From Sycobia sp. Sy_11 (taxonomy: Eukaryota; Arthropoda; Insecta; Hymenoptera; Epichrysomallidae): a DNA stretch of 64,000 nucleotides. Under the pieces are notes generated by a model. It did no database searches. It saw nothing but the letters and a program-made list of their open reading frames with translations, and was not told the DNA's origin. Of this stretch, positions 1-12,117 are shown in pieces. Numbering within the stretch: the stretch's first letter is position 1; every line of letters begins with the position of its first letter. The translations under genes were made by a program, and so were the position numbers. Location: the NCBI GenBank assembly GCA_018907035.1, contig JACCIC010000226.1, positions 607,001 to 671,000 on the forward strand, read 5' to 3'.

Positions 1-329
1 TACAATAAATATTCATGTTTAATAATGATAAAAATTTTGTTGTTAGTTTCACCGTGATTCAAGATCTGGATCGAGTGTTTTTTATAAAAGCATCTGTTAC
101 AATGTCGAATGATCAAAGGGAGCTTGACTTTTTTAGAAAGTTTAAAATTCTCGAACGGTATAATTAGAAGACTTGAGAACATTATAGATTCTCAAAGTTG
201 CCGTATTATTTTTTCTAATGAAGATCGATAAAAAAAGTTGCTTAAAAAATAACTGTATAATTCTACGCGTTACGAAACTTTTTGATAAAGATAATAGTGT
301 ATTAGCTTTGAGTGTAAACGAGAAGGACA

Positions 330-347
330 AAGAGAGAGAGAGAGAGG

Positions 348-384
<37 letters not shown>
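330..384. repeat. (GA)n microsatellite
   Basis: This is an interrupted GA dinucleotide run. Open frames through it read as Ser-Leu repeats on the minus strand and are not genes. Confidence 0.95.
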
Positions 385-648
385 CCTGCGAGTGTGAAAA
401 AGGGTAACCTGGACATAGGACGAGGAGAGATAAAGATAAACAGTTGCCGGAGAGGTCGGGCGGCGAGCTGTTGCATCCCTCATTCTCATTAACGTGACCA
501 GCTTGAATAATGGAGAGACAACGGAGCACCCGTTATAATTTGTCTTCGTCATTGTCCCGCGAGCGCGTGCGGCTTTTCGATATCAGAAAAAGGGGAAGGA
601 GGACGCGAGATCGTTTTTTTGTTTCTTATACTTTATATTCCCCACCTC

Positions 649-651
<3 letters not shown>

Positions 652-685
<34 letters not shown>

Positions 686-691
686 CTCTCT
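652..691. repeat. (CT)n microsatellite
   Basis: This CT dinucleotide run is complementary to the GA run about 270 bases upstream, so the pair forms an inverted repeat of simple sequence. Confidence 0.95.
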
Positions 692-2797
692 TTCGTTCCC
701 TTCGTCCGCTTTTTGTCCGATAGATTGACCTGCGAGCTGCCGCGAGTGGCTCGCTTTCAAGTTGGCCATAACCGCTGCTGTATTCGACTGTGCTATGTCG
801 AGTGTCCGTATAAGGTTTTCTTTTTATAGTATTTCTATTTGGCGAATTTTTTTTTCTTTTTTGACATTTTTCTACCTGCAGAACAGTTTGAGAGGTTGGT
901 ATAGAAAATGCCTCGCTCTACGGATAGATTTTGCTCGACAAAAAGCTATCGAAATAAAAGGGCAAAGATTGGTGTATTGAATAAAACTATACTGCAGAAA
1001 TGACGGAAACATTATTATTGAATCACACGCATTTTTCTGTTATAAATTAATATCTAGTAAATATAAAATTAAGTTGAACGCATGTACATATTCTTCCTTT
1101 TCCTACTTTTCATACTATTAATTTTTAAACTATTAATATTTTTTATATGTGTTTCTATATTTCTTAGTGGAATACTCAAGTTTATGTGGTTGAAACACTT
1201 TAATACAATATTTTTATGTTGAAGTAAACGACGTTCAATATATTTCCATGATGCCGAATATGCACGTCCTTCATTAAACGAGAATTGTAAGGCTGGTGTA
1301 AGTTGCATTCAAATATTTTAAGATTCAAAGTGTTTCGTGAATTTAAGATACTGATGTAATGCTACAATTTTTTAGTAAAATTTTAATTATTATACATATA
1401 AAAGCCATTAAAGCAAACTTCATTATATTTTATTATATTTTGCTATAATTTATCCTTTTTTTAAGACATACAAAAATGGATTTTGCTAGTTTTTAATAAC
1501 TTTTTGAAATATGTTTGAAATGAAAAAAACTTGTATAAATTTTATGTGATGTCATCATACACTTCAGACTGCTCGTGACCTATGATTTTATATACCGATA
1601 AAATAATTAAATGCAATTAGCTTACTGTGTTAAATTATACAAATTATAGTTTTTTAATTTACGTCTATTCGTAATGTGAGCTCACCTTCGATACTTTACT
1701 GTCAACGCAATTGCCGACAATACACAGGAAACGCACGTACCATTCTGGACTCTGTATATATGTTCATAGTGACATTCGAATTTTCATAAAATGAAACTCC
1801 TATGTAAAAGCGATGGGCTCTCGACTGCCCGCCTCAATTTAATTAAGCCGGCCACTGATCTCCTGTCCAAACGAAAACCAGGGAACAGGGAGGTGACGGT
1901 GGCGACGCGGCGGCGAGCGCCGACGAAAGCCAAACACACAAGCGACAGCGGGAGTTTAAAGAAGACTTTGACCTGTACTCGAATAGGTGGAACATCGTGC
2001 GTTCGTGCGCTCTCGACCGTCTACCTTTTCGTAGGAGGGGTGGGGAGCAGGGCACGGAAATCGCTCTTCCGTGCAGGGGGAGGCACTTTGCGCTCTCTCT
2101 AAATCTGGTGCACGAAAAGCTATCCCCTTCTCTCGTTCCCTCCTAAAATCCCCCCAGGATTCGCCAACTAAGGTGGAAACACGGCGTTTTTCCTCTTAAG
2201 TCCCAAAAGCACCACGCAGTCTCAGAATTTGGTTTTCGGTGAAATGGAGCACGGCTTGCTCGCGATTTTTTTTCTTTTCTTTCTTTTATTTCTTTCATTT
2301 TTCGCTCGGCGCAGCCGAGGGCGATTGCCTTTTTGTTTGTTATCCTATCGGCAGAAACTTTGTTGCGATTTTCTCACATTAAAATGTTGTACGGTAAAAA
2401 GGGATTGAACTTTTTGTAAGAAAGAAATAATAAAGATAATGCGTAAATTCAAGATTAGTATGTAGAATATTCCTTATTATTATACAGTCTAGAATCCATA
2501 TATATTTGCTTTTTTATAAATTATTATTGCGATAGCTATACTATTTATTTATTTTAATACTCATACATCCCATCGGAATATGAATCGTTTGTTCGCATCT
2601 TTTCCGAATTCAAGATTGTACAATGCTAATTCAAATTCGTTATTGATATGTACCGGTACATTGACATATGCGCAACAGAAGAATTTATTCTAATAATATT
2701 TATAATTTAATATCAACGTGATGTGTAAATTCACCAATCTTGATACACAAGAGTCAAACATAATATGATAATGTCATTGATTAGTATAAGTTATAGA

Positions 2798-2999
2798 GGC
2801 CTACAATGGCTCGATCGCTCGAGCGAAGGACTAGTACTTGGTGATCCGAGTTCAAATCCCGGTCACGACCAATTGAGACAATCCCCGCTGTAATAATTTA
2901 CATCTACTTTGTTTACAAACACATCGTAGACCTCCGTCGCTGATTAGCACCGATATATGGAAGCATAAATAGAGCGACATTAAATAACATAAAAAAAAT
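2798..2999 (+). mobile_element. tRNA-derived SINE, copy 1
   Basis: A tRNA-like head contains a box A-like TGGCTCGATCG (2807-2817) and a box B-like GAGTTCAAATCCC (2848-2860) at the spacing expected of an RNA polymerase III promoter. A tRNA-unrelated body with a TTTGTTTACAAACACATC segment follows, ending in an A-rich tail at 2991-2999. The same head and body recur on the minus strand at about 54885-55022, and the body alone at 13392-13480. The head cannot fold as a functional tRNA and the body is dispersed, so this is a SINE and not a tRNA gene. The family name is unknown to me. Confidence 0.8.
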
Positions 3000-3495
3000 G
3001 TATAAGGTATCGGCTCCATTATCTCGCGTATTAAATTTAACTTATATTTTAAATCTAACACGCGATATCTATAGATTAATTAAATTTTAACTGTAGAACT
3101 ATATTAGACTCATACTTTACTAATATTTTTGCATATTAACTGGGATTATAGTATGTATCTTGTGCAACTTCACTATGTAGAACGGCGGTATTCCTACTAT
3201 TTCCGATAATTCTTTCTCATAACTGTGAAACGGTCAAGCATGCTTTTTCGATGCATTCTTTTAATATACACACTTTAGAAGAAACGAGTGTGGTTCAATT
3301 CTAGGCAAACGACTACCTGTCCTAAGTAATACAACTGTGCTTTGAACGTGCCGTTTAACTTACACCACTCAAGACATACAATTCACCAGCTCTTGGACGC
3401 TCTGTTCTTGATTAAAAGTTCGGCACATATTGAACGCTGAACGATTGGTGATCTAACTACTGTCGGTTTTGTTAAAAAATTTGAAATTACTAATT

Positions 3496-3541
<46 letters not shown>

Positions 3542-3824
3542 CTCTTTTTCCATCGCTCTGCCCATCCTACGCGTTTCAACGGATTTTTAAAATTAAACTT
3601 TTATCAGAGCTAATCGGACGTTTTAAATGGCTTTTTTTACGTTTTAAGTAGAAACGTCTATCTAATCTAGGGGATTTTACGCTCTCGGGAGAACTCTTGG
3701 AATTCCGTCCAATTAAGCCGTTCGATGTCGAGCATGGCGATTTCGTCTGGGAAGGGGGATTGAGTATTGCTATGGACAGTACGACAGATCGATGGATTTA
3801 AAATCCTTATCGTTTGACTTGCGC
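3000..3824. other. Intergenic DNA with a (TA)n microsatellite
   Basis: This is AT-rich sequence without a recognisable gene. A (TA)n run occupies about 3499-3538. The Tyr/Ile-repeat frame through it is an artefact of the dinucleotide repeat. Confidence 0.6.
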
Positions 3825-4552
3825 GGTAAAACCATTTATATTCCATTGCATAATTTTGTTGAGCATTTTATTTGTATTTTAATAAGAAGGTGGTTGTTAA
3901 GTTTCACTATCAGATAGATACCGATTTTTTAGATTATTTAGTAATCTAGTACATCTGTTTTAACGGTGCTATTTCTTACGTTGGGGTATATTTCATTTTG
4001 TACAAAATCAGTAAATGCTTCGAGATTCGTAGTATATCGGGCAACTATGTTTATTGGATTTTTCGCTCCTTTAGTATTTTCAAGTAAACTTTTAAATTCA
4101 TCGTAATTATGGAGAGTTGTGCCAGTGTTTAAATAATTTTGTATCGCTATCAGTTTTTTATCCAGCTCATCTGTGATTTCTTCCTTTTCTATTTCAACAT
4201 CTGCAGACTTATTTCTCGTCGCACAATCCAGTTCGACTTTATTTTCGGATTCGTTGAATTTTTCGCCTTTACTGTTCTTTTTTTGAATATTAGTTATTTG
4301 TGTTTTGTTAATTTCAACTTGGTGTTCTGAATCGTGGAATCTTATTACTGAATGAGTTCTTTTATTGGTTGTTATAGATATATATGGTACATTATTAATA
4401 GACTTTGTCGCGTCGATGTCGTCAATATTTTCTATGTCACAGTGCTCGTCGATTTGCGTGGTTCCAGTTGTTGTGTTTACAGTATTGTTTACTATCTCGG
4501 ATAAGTAGTGTAACGTCCAACTAGTGTTGGTGCTACGCGGTAACATAATCAC
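3825..4552 (-). mobile_element. I-clade LINE fragment: ORF1 C-terminal part and ORF2 start
   Basis: A 204-codon minus-strand frame (4552-3938) rich in Asn, Thr, Glu and Lys reads as the acidic C-terminal part of an I-type ORF1. Just downstream, at about 3870-3825, the sequence reads NTNK, then a Met-Leu start, then IMQWNINGF. This closely matches the ORF2 endonuclease start of the longer I-clade element at 39894-44318 (NTNKIFSKIIQWNINGF). The match ends near 3825, so the remainder of ORF2 is missing. The upstream edge merges into AAT-type simple sequence near 4560. This copy preserves the normal separated ORF1/ORF2 arrangement that the long copy has lost. Confidence 0.7.
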
Positions 4553-4555
4553 GGT

Positions 4556-4567
4556 AACATTAGTAAT

Positions 4568-4598
<31 letters not shown>

Positions 4599-5075
4599 TA
4601 TAATAATTCCTGTATGTGTATAGTTTAAAATCACACCAATAATATCTAGTCGCAGTAACAGTAATTCTAAAGACGATGACAATGGTCCTCATATTATTAT
4701 TAGTGGTATTAATAATAATGAAAATAATATTGATATTAATAATCGTAATATTAGTAATAACAATCGTAATTGTAAGGATTAATAACTAGCGCAGAAATAT
4801 TATTGTGTAAACTAATAGGAATAAAAAGTAGTATTATAATATCGACAATATTAATTGGGACAGTAATAATAACAAGAACAATATTAATAATAGCATTATT
4901 ATCAATTAGAACAGTAATATTAGTAAGAATAGCAATATTAGTGCTTAGAATAGTAATAATAATAATAATATTAATAATTTTATCAATATTAGCAAATAAG
5001 AGCAATATTAATAACAACAATAAGTATAAATTTAGACGTTAGTAATAATAATATTATAACAATTAACCGTGCTTA
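4556..5075. repeat. AAT/ATT-rich cryptic simple sequence
   Basis: About 500 bases are dominated by AAT, AAC and ATT trinucleotides, with a purer (AAT)n core near 4572-4600. Overlapping open frames of 79-89 codons on both strands are low-complexity Ile/Asn products and are not genes. Confidence 0.8.
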
Positions 5076-5623
5076 ATAATACGAATATTTGTACATTTTT
5101 CATTACATTAATAATTTAGAAAATCGAAATTCATGTTCAGAAATAATATTATTTTGGTACGTCGTTTGTTTCGAGAATCTTTATATTCTACTCGAAACTA
5201 AAATTTCGGACGTATTTTAGTACAATAAAATCTAGACGTACTTCAGCATCCTGGAATATTGGTATATTAGATGATTTCTCAGGTTTCGTACTGCGTATAT
5301 AAAAAAGGGTGGAAGGGTCGTAAACAGTGCATTACTGCGGCTCCGCTTCGTTCCGAATTTTCCAGGTGGGCGGGAAAGTACAATCGGCGCGGGAAATGAG
5401 AGGATACTTCGGCCCGCACCGATCGCGGACGGTCCACAGCTAGACTGCATTGCTAAGGCCACATCTGGTCCGACTTTTTATTACTGGAAGGCGTGCGCCG
5501 CACAGGCATTTGGCAATGAGTTTCGTCATTAGGCGAGACGCAGACAGTTTATATATACAAATATATAAACGTATTTATTCTCACGGATTATCCCGAAAAT
5601 ATCTACGAATCTTGCCTTACTTT

Positions 5624-5693
<70 letters not shown>

Positions 5694-5746
5694 ATAGAAT
5701 ATCATATAATATCATATCATAACATATCATACTTCATATCATATCA
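5076..5746. other. Intergenic DNA upstream of Helitron copy A
   Basis: No gene is recognised. A GC-richer stretch lies at about 5300-5540. A (TA)n run at 5628-5692 is followed by degenerate ATATC pentamers leading into the Helitron-like 5' end. Confidence 0.5.
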
Positions 5747-6021
5747 TCATACTAATTTATTAAGACAAAGCGTGTTTTTGTTTGTACTCGATAACCGAAA
5801 AAACTACTGAACCAATTGTTCTGAAATTTGACATATAGATTCTATATTGTCTTGAGAAGGTGATGGGCTATGTCTTTTATCGAAAATGATTTTACTTTCA
5901 TCAATAAATTAAGTTAATTGTTTTAACAATCAGTTTCACCAGCAGCCTCTAGGTGGCGTCTTGAATCACGAACATCAACTCAACGTAGTCCGCTTAAAGT
6001 ATTAATACCAGGCCAGCTCAA

Positions 6022-6033
6022 ACGAATGTTCAT
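6022..6033 (+). repeat. Target-site duplication of the Jockey LINE, left copy
   Basis: ACGAATGTTCAT recurs at 10615-10626 directly after the LINE poly(A). In uninterrupted Helitron copies B and C this sequence occurs once, continuous with what follows the LINE here, which supports a true target-site duplication. Confidence 0.85.
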
Positions 6034-6581
6034 CATCAGACACACACATCATGATGATCACATCATCATGAACATCTACATCAGTGAGCTGAAAAAGCTG
6101 CGATATATTTAAATTTAATTTAATTTTCATTTATCTCTTACATAACTTATAATTTATAATTTATATAATTTATAAATTATAAATTTGTAAGAAACTCTTA
6201 AAACTTTTTAAAACTAACCTCAAAAATTTTAATTTTAATTTTTAATTTTAATTCTAATTTTAATTCAATTTTACTTTAAACTTGATTCTAATTTTAACTT
6301 AATTTCTCATCTATCTTAGATTTTCAACTCAAACTAACCTCTCTTAAATTCAACTTATATAATTTATATTTGACTTACCTCATTTTTAACTAATTCTATA
6401 ACTAATATACATTTATTTAGAATTTAATCATACCTATAATTATATTTATATTTACATATTTAAATATTTCTTCATAGTTATAATCTCCCACACCCCACCT
6501 TTCCCTCTATCTTTAACCCCCCCCCCCTAATCACAAACTGAAGGCAATCAACTTCTTCCATTCATTCGTAAGTCCGACTCC

Positions 6582-7877
6582 GTGGACATAGACACCGACC
6601 TCGACGGTCTTCCCCCCCAAAAGCTGATAGAAATTATCATCGGCCTCCGGGATCAGATTGGCCGCCTACAAAATATAATAACCACCACCACAACAGAACC
6701 AACCTTCTCTCAATCGGTGGCAACATCACGCTACACCATCGGAACTTCTACGTCTTCCTCGTCCGCCATGGATTTCTTTCAGGAGGCAGCAATTTTTGCA
6801 CTCCCGCTACCAAAATAACCGTCTCCGAATCAACTCCGATCTCTGAAGAAACCGAGTTCATAAAGCAAAGCCGTAAACGGATCCGCGTTGCCAAATCCAC
6901 ACCAACGCTCTCCGATCTGGATTCTGACACTGAAAAAGAATCTCCCATCGCTGTTCGACCCCCACCCCATCATCATCCGCCAGAAAATGATTTGCCCAAA
7001 GCTAAAGATCGTCATAGAGAAGGCCGGAATCTCCGTTCGCGGGGCCGTCAACACCTCTGACTCGGTCAAGGTGTACGCGGCAATGGTAGACGACTTCAGG
7101 CACCTAACGGCCCGCCTAGAAAATACTAAGATACAATATACCACCAACCAACTCCCCGAAGAACGGGACTTGGTTGTAGTCATTCGTGATATTAACGAAG
7201 CCATCGAAGACGAAGACATCCTGAATGAACGAAACTCGTAAGGTTACGCCCCACGACGCATTCACAGAATGCGTAGCGGCGAAAAAATCTGGCCGCTAGT
7301 GACCTTTCACCTAAACCCCTACTCACCCGCCGCTAAGTCAATCTTCGACTTAAGCACCATCGGTGGCCTCAACATAAAAGTGGAGGCAAAGAGGAAGTTG
7401 AAAGTCACGCCGGAGTGCCGGCGTTGCCTCAAATATAATCACACGTCAAACTACTGCCACATTGCATGAGCCTGCGCTTTTTGCAGCAAAAGTCACGCCA
7501 CCCCGCCATGTCATCTAAAAGACAATAAATACGCGCGCCCCACCTGCGCCAACTGCAAAGGTGAGCACAGGACAACTTACAGGGGCTGCCCCAAAGTCCC
7601 AAAGAAGGACAAGCCACCCTAAAAACAAGTGAAGCCGGTAAATGTTCCCAAAACCCGTAACAACCCCCACCCCAGCTCACACAAAAAAAGCACCATCCCC
7701 AATCGTCAACAAAATTGGGCAAACCTCAACCGCACCACATATGCGAACATAGTGAGTAACAGAGAGCATCAGCGGCACCATTACAAATCAACTCGCCTCC
7801 CATTGCGTCCGAACTGCAAAACATCATAATGAAGTTCGTCACGAACATTACCGCCGCTCTCTGCAGACCCAATAATG
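6582..7877 (+). pseudogene. Jockey ORF1 (Gag-like nucleic-acid-binding protein), broken
   Basis: In the family this protein binds element RNA. The frame opens at a GTG at 6582 where an ATG would be expected. It shifts near 6818 and 7241, has a stop at 7467-7469 and another at about 7621. A conserved block around 6990-7240 precedes the zinc-knuckle region, which starts at CRRCLKYNHTSNYC (from about 7417) and continues with ACAFCSKSHATPPC and TCANCKGEH, giving three CCHC-type knuckles as in Jockey-type Gag proteins. The last residues, ending at about 7877, overlap the ORF2 start, a normal arrangement for the clade. Confidence 0.75.
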
Positions 7878-10311
7878 GCTAATCCCGAGATAAAGATCCT
7901 CAACTGGAACGCCAACAGCATCCTCTGCAGAAATAGATCCCTAGAACTCCTCCAACTCTTGGAGGAGGAAAACATCGCGATTGCCTGCATCACAGAGACC
8001 CACCTCAACCCATCCCACAAACTCTTCCTTCCAAATTACATCACATATAGGAAGGACAAAGAGCACTCTAACGGTAGGAGCGTGGCAATCCTCGTCCACA
8101 AATCCCATCGTCGCCGTGGAATTACAACTACCTCCATCTGCGGGACAATAGGGGTTGAAATTTCCCTCCAAAAAGGTCCCTTGACGGTAATTGCATGCTA
8201 TAACTCTCCACAACTCCAAAACAACTTTAAAGATATTTCCTTGCTTCTCAGCAACAACACCCCCACAATCACCACCGGGGACCTAAATGCTAGGCACCCC
8301 TCTTGGGGCTACAGCTCCAGAAACAGCAACAGCCGCGCTCTTCTCAGAAAAACAATCCGGCATGATTTTACAGGGGAAGCTCCTCCCTCCCCCACCCACT
8401 TTTCGAGCTCCCCACAACACGCACCAGACATTCTCGGTATTTTTCTCACTAAAAGTATCACACCCCTAAGCGATCCCCGGATTATCTGTGCACTGAGCTC
8501 AGACCACAGCCCAGTGATCCTTGCCTTCCATGCACCACCCATCTCTCTCCCGTCACACACAGAACACATCGAATGGCTACATCTCAAATTTAACCTAGAG
8601 AACTCAGCTTTTATGCAGATCCATATTATCGATCTGTCAAATCGATCAAGAGATCACCTCCCTGTCTAACTACATCACCCACGCTGTTAGAATCGCTACA
8701 TACCCCCGCCCTCCACAGGGCACTAACATTAACCTCCCCGACGGTATTTTGAAGCTAATTAATCAAAAGAATAGAATCCGGAAGAAATGGCAACATCTTA
8801 GAACTCCATTTCTCAAAACCCAACTCAACTCCTTAAAAAGGGACATCCACTCTCGGATAAACGAGCTCAGAAACAGCCGCTTCAACGATTTCATCACTGA
8901 AACCAAAACTCACCCCAAAAACGTCTGGAAGGTGATAAAATCTATACGACGCAGTCGCCCTTACCTCCCACCACTCAAGCAAAATCTTCTCACTCGATGA
9001 AAAAAAGGCCGAGATCTTCGCATCATCTCTCAGCAATCAGTCCTCACCTCTACCCAGGGCACCAGAACTCTCACGCTTTCATGAGCATGTCACCCAGACA
9101 GCTCAATACATCCTCCCTTCAAACAGGGACATTACCCCTACCTCCCCCAAAGAGATAAGCGACATCATTCGCAATCTTCAAAGCAAGAACACCGGTGGTG
9201 CTGGCAAAATCAATAACAACACACTAAAAATCCTCCCCCATAAACACATCGTGTCCATCTGCAATATCGTAAACGCAATGATGAGACATCAATACTTCCC
9301 CAAGGCCTGGAAAACGGCCATAGTGGTCTGCCTTACAAAAGCCGGGAAGTCCCTCAACGACCCCGCAAGCTATCCTAAAACGCCTCTCTACCTCGGTCAC
9401 CAGAAAAAACCTCATGCCTGATTGTCAGCATGGGTTCCACACAGGACATAGCAACTGTCACCAACTTCTCAGAGTTACGGAACTCATTGCTGACAACATG
9501 AACAGACGACTGCACACAACGATGCTGCTGCTAGATGTCCAGCAAGCCTTCGACAGGGTATGGCATGACGGGCTCGTCTACAAGCTCAATGCCAATGACA
9601 TCACCCACTATTTAATCCGGATAATAAAGTCGTTCCTATCAGACTGATTTAGTCGAGTTAGGGTAGGCAACTTTCCGCTCCAAAGGCCATCTTAGCCGGC
9701 GTCCCTCAAGGGTCTAAGCTCTCCTCCCCCTACTTTTTACTTTTTTCTGTCACGATCTTCCCATAAAATCAACTGGTACTCACTGTGAAGACTCTCCATC
9801 AACGAAAGCAAGTCCATCAAAACCGCACCCTTCCGAACATATCGATCAAAGGCTTGGAGTGACGTTCGACAGGAACCTATCCTGGACAAACACCTCCGCC
9901 TAACCAGGAGCAAAAATGTTAGGAGCCTTCTTAAAGCTCAAACCTTTCTTCCATAGCAAAACCCTGTCATCCAGAACAAAGACCAGAGCCTTCTCCGCCA
10001 CCTTCAGGAGCATTGCCACATATGCCATCGCCATCTGGGGGTCCATTCCTCTTGATAGACTTCAACGACTCCAAGGCACCTACATGAGGCTGCTACGCTC
10101 TTCCCTCAACACCCCTTGGTACTTAAGGAACACTCAAGTACTTAAGGAAACTAACCTTCTTGCTGTCAACGATTACGCGAACAAATTCGCCAAAAATCTG
10201 AGAGAATCAATTAAACAGTACCCGAACTCAGGAATCCCATCCCTGAGTAGTATCCTTCATAAATTGACGGATCTCTACAGGAGGCCTTGCCAACTGATCA
10301 ACGATGCGTAA
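7875..10311 (+). pseudogene. Jockey ORF2 (endonuclease and reverse transcriptase), broken
   Basis: The first open block (7875-8669, 264 codons) is a nearly complete APE-type endonuclease. It has NWN near residue 13, ITETHL, GDLNARHPSWG and SSDHSP, covering the expected catalytic motifs. Later blocks (8749-9000, 9414-9647, 9916-10311) contain reverse transcriptase pieces: HGFHTGHSNCHQLL, motif A LDVQQAFDRVWHDGL, and a GVPQGSKLS-like motif B near 9700. The FADD-type motif C that should follow is absent, because sequence jumps to a later region (GVTFDRNLSWT, near 9857). I infer an internal deletion between about 9770 and 9780. No RNase H is seen. Confidence 0.8.
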
Positions 10312-10614
10312 CCCCATCAACCACCATCGGCCACTCCGTGCGTAAGCCTATGCCTCCATGAAGGCGCAGCCTCTAATCTCACCAATTCCTCCCCCTATCC
10401 ACATCCCCCTTCTGCTCCCCCACCCCCTACACCGTTTCATTAATAATTTTATCCAAAAAGGTAAAGGGAATGATACCTCCGGGTAGGAATCCCTGCGGGG
10501 AGGGGTTTTAGTCAGTAGGCATGCAAACAAAGGCTCCATGAATCAGACACTGCCTCTCTTAGAGAGGTGTCTATAGAAGATTTCCCCTCCACGCGTTACC
10601 AAAAAAAAAAAAAA

Positions 10615-10626
10615 ACGAATGTTCAT
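10615..10626 (+). repeat. Target-site duplication of the Jockey LINE, right copy
   Basis: ACGAATGTTCAT follows the A-tract and matches 6022-6033 exactly; Helitron sequence resumes directly after it. Confidence 0.85.
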
Positions 10627-10783
10627 ATTCAATTTGTGATTCGAATCCTAAAGGAGGTGTGACGTTAGTCGATATTAACCTTTTTTGGTCTTCAGGGTAA
10701 TCTGACATTATTCACCTTATGGATATCTTTTGATTTTTGTAAATTTCATTTTCTCTTAGGTGGAAAATGTCTCTGGCTATCCC

Positions 10784-10792
10784 CCCCTCTCT

Positions 10793-10865
<73 letters not shown>

Positions 10866-10880
10866 TCTCTCTCTCTCTCT
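10784..10880. repeat. (CT)n microsatellite inside Helitron copy A
   Basis: This long CT run lies at the same place in the element as the (CT)n run of copy B (21614-21684). Copy C lacks it, so the tract appears to be an expansion at a fixed internal site. Confidence 0.9.
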
Positions 10881-11298
10881 GGCTATATCTCTCTGTCTTT
10901 TTTTCTTCTTCTCTTGTAAAATGGTTCTGTATGCCAAATCATACTGAATATAGTTTGTGACGACAAATTATATTTTTATTTTTATACATTCTATTAACTT
11001 CAGAATTGTAACAAGAGACAATGTTTTTTTAGTTCAAAAAAAATCATGGCAAAATAGGGTTCTTTACTAACAAGCACGAAAATATGTATATGTAAATAAA
11101 ATATATCGTCACTTCTGCATAAAAAGACAAATTCATCGTCTGCTTAAAAAATATTCTATGCGCATAACAACATTTTTCTTGAATTTCAGTTAACATCACT
11201 ACGAAAATATTCACGGTATTTAATTGAAAAAATGGAAATATAAAAAACATATATATATTCTATCTATATTATATTGTACATCTTATATATACATATTT

Positions 11299-12117
11299 TA
11301 AATATGGTTTCTATTGAGTAATATTGTATTGGCGTGTACGGGCGCTTGATTACGATATTCCGTTGCCTCAAGACGATTTATATGGGCAGTTCTGTGTTCG
11401 AATCATTGAATGCTATGTCCAGGTGTCTCTGGGCGATATGAGGAAATCAAATATGAAGAAATCAGCTTCTATGGGAAGATTCGTGTTGGTACAGTAAAAT
11501 ATAATATCTACGTCTTTCCAAACGACTTCTACCGGGAGTAATTTGTTTAGTCATTAGGAAGTGATGCTAGCTTTCTCGGTACGACTTCTAATAAGACTAT
11601 CGTGCTTAGTTGGTTGGAAACGATGTTTCGGTATGTCGGCACAACCTCTACGCGGAGTTTCATGTTCAGATGATAGAATGCGACTTCTAGGTGTTTTGGT
11701 ACGACTTCTACGGGGAGTATCGTGTTTAGTTGATTGGAAACGATGTTTAGGTATGTCGGTACAACTTCTACGGGGAATTTTGTGTTCGGATGATAGAATG
11801 CGATTTCCAGGTGTTTTTTAACGACTTCTACGGGGAATTTCGTGTATAGTTGGTGGGAAACAAAATCCAGGTATGCCAGTACGATTTCTATGAATAGATT
11901 CTTATTCTATCACTCGAACACTACCCATAAAAGTCGTCCCGGGATACCTGGATATTGTATTCTACGTCCCCAACACAAAACTCTATATCGCAGTCGTCCC
12001 GAGATATTTCCTATAGTCCGAACATGATACTCTTCGAAAACGTTGTCTCGACAATTGGACATCTTTTTCTACCGCTTGAAATGGAAAGTACAATTTTCTC
12101 GATCGAAGCCATATTTA

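Larger units (their letters stand above)
1..2797. other. AT-rich intergenic DNA with microsatellites and GC-richer islands
   Basis: I see no recognisable gene here. A (GA)n tract (330-384) and a (CT)n tract (652-691) flank a moderately GC-rich block of about 270 bases. A second GC-rich island at about 1840-2170 carries a 103-codon open frame (1791-2102, plus) with no recognisable motif and GC-driven composition; I do not call it a gene. The islands could be promoter or 5' UTR sequence of a gene outside the window, but nothing in the sequence decides this. Confidence 0.5.
6034..10612 (+). mobile_element. Jockey-clade non-LTR retrotransposon (LINE), full length but inactive
   Basis: The element has a 5' UTR (6034 to about 6580), a Gag-like ORF1, an ORF2 with endonuclease and reverse transcriptase, a 3' UTR, and a poly(A) tail (10601-10612). 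It is bounded by 12-14 bp duplications of host sequence. The three zinc-knuckle ORF1, the APE-type endonuclease with no RNase H, and the poly(A) end fit the Jockey clade. Both ORFs carry frameshifts and stops, and the reverse transcriptase has lost its FADD box, so the copy cannot move on its own. It sits inside Helitron copy A and is therefore younger than that insertion. Confidence 0.85.

Noticed and set aside
1791..2102. 103-codon ORF in a GC-rich island
   Set aside because: GC-rich sequence lacks stop codons by composition, and a similar frame exists on the opposite strand.
2798..2870. Possible functional tRNA gene
   Set aside because: Boxes A and B are present, but acceptor and anticodon stems do not close, and the same head plus body recurs elsewhere; it is a SINE.
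4751..5042. Overlapping 79-89 codon ORFs on both strands
   Set aside because: They are generated by AAT/ATT low complexity and have no protein-like composition.
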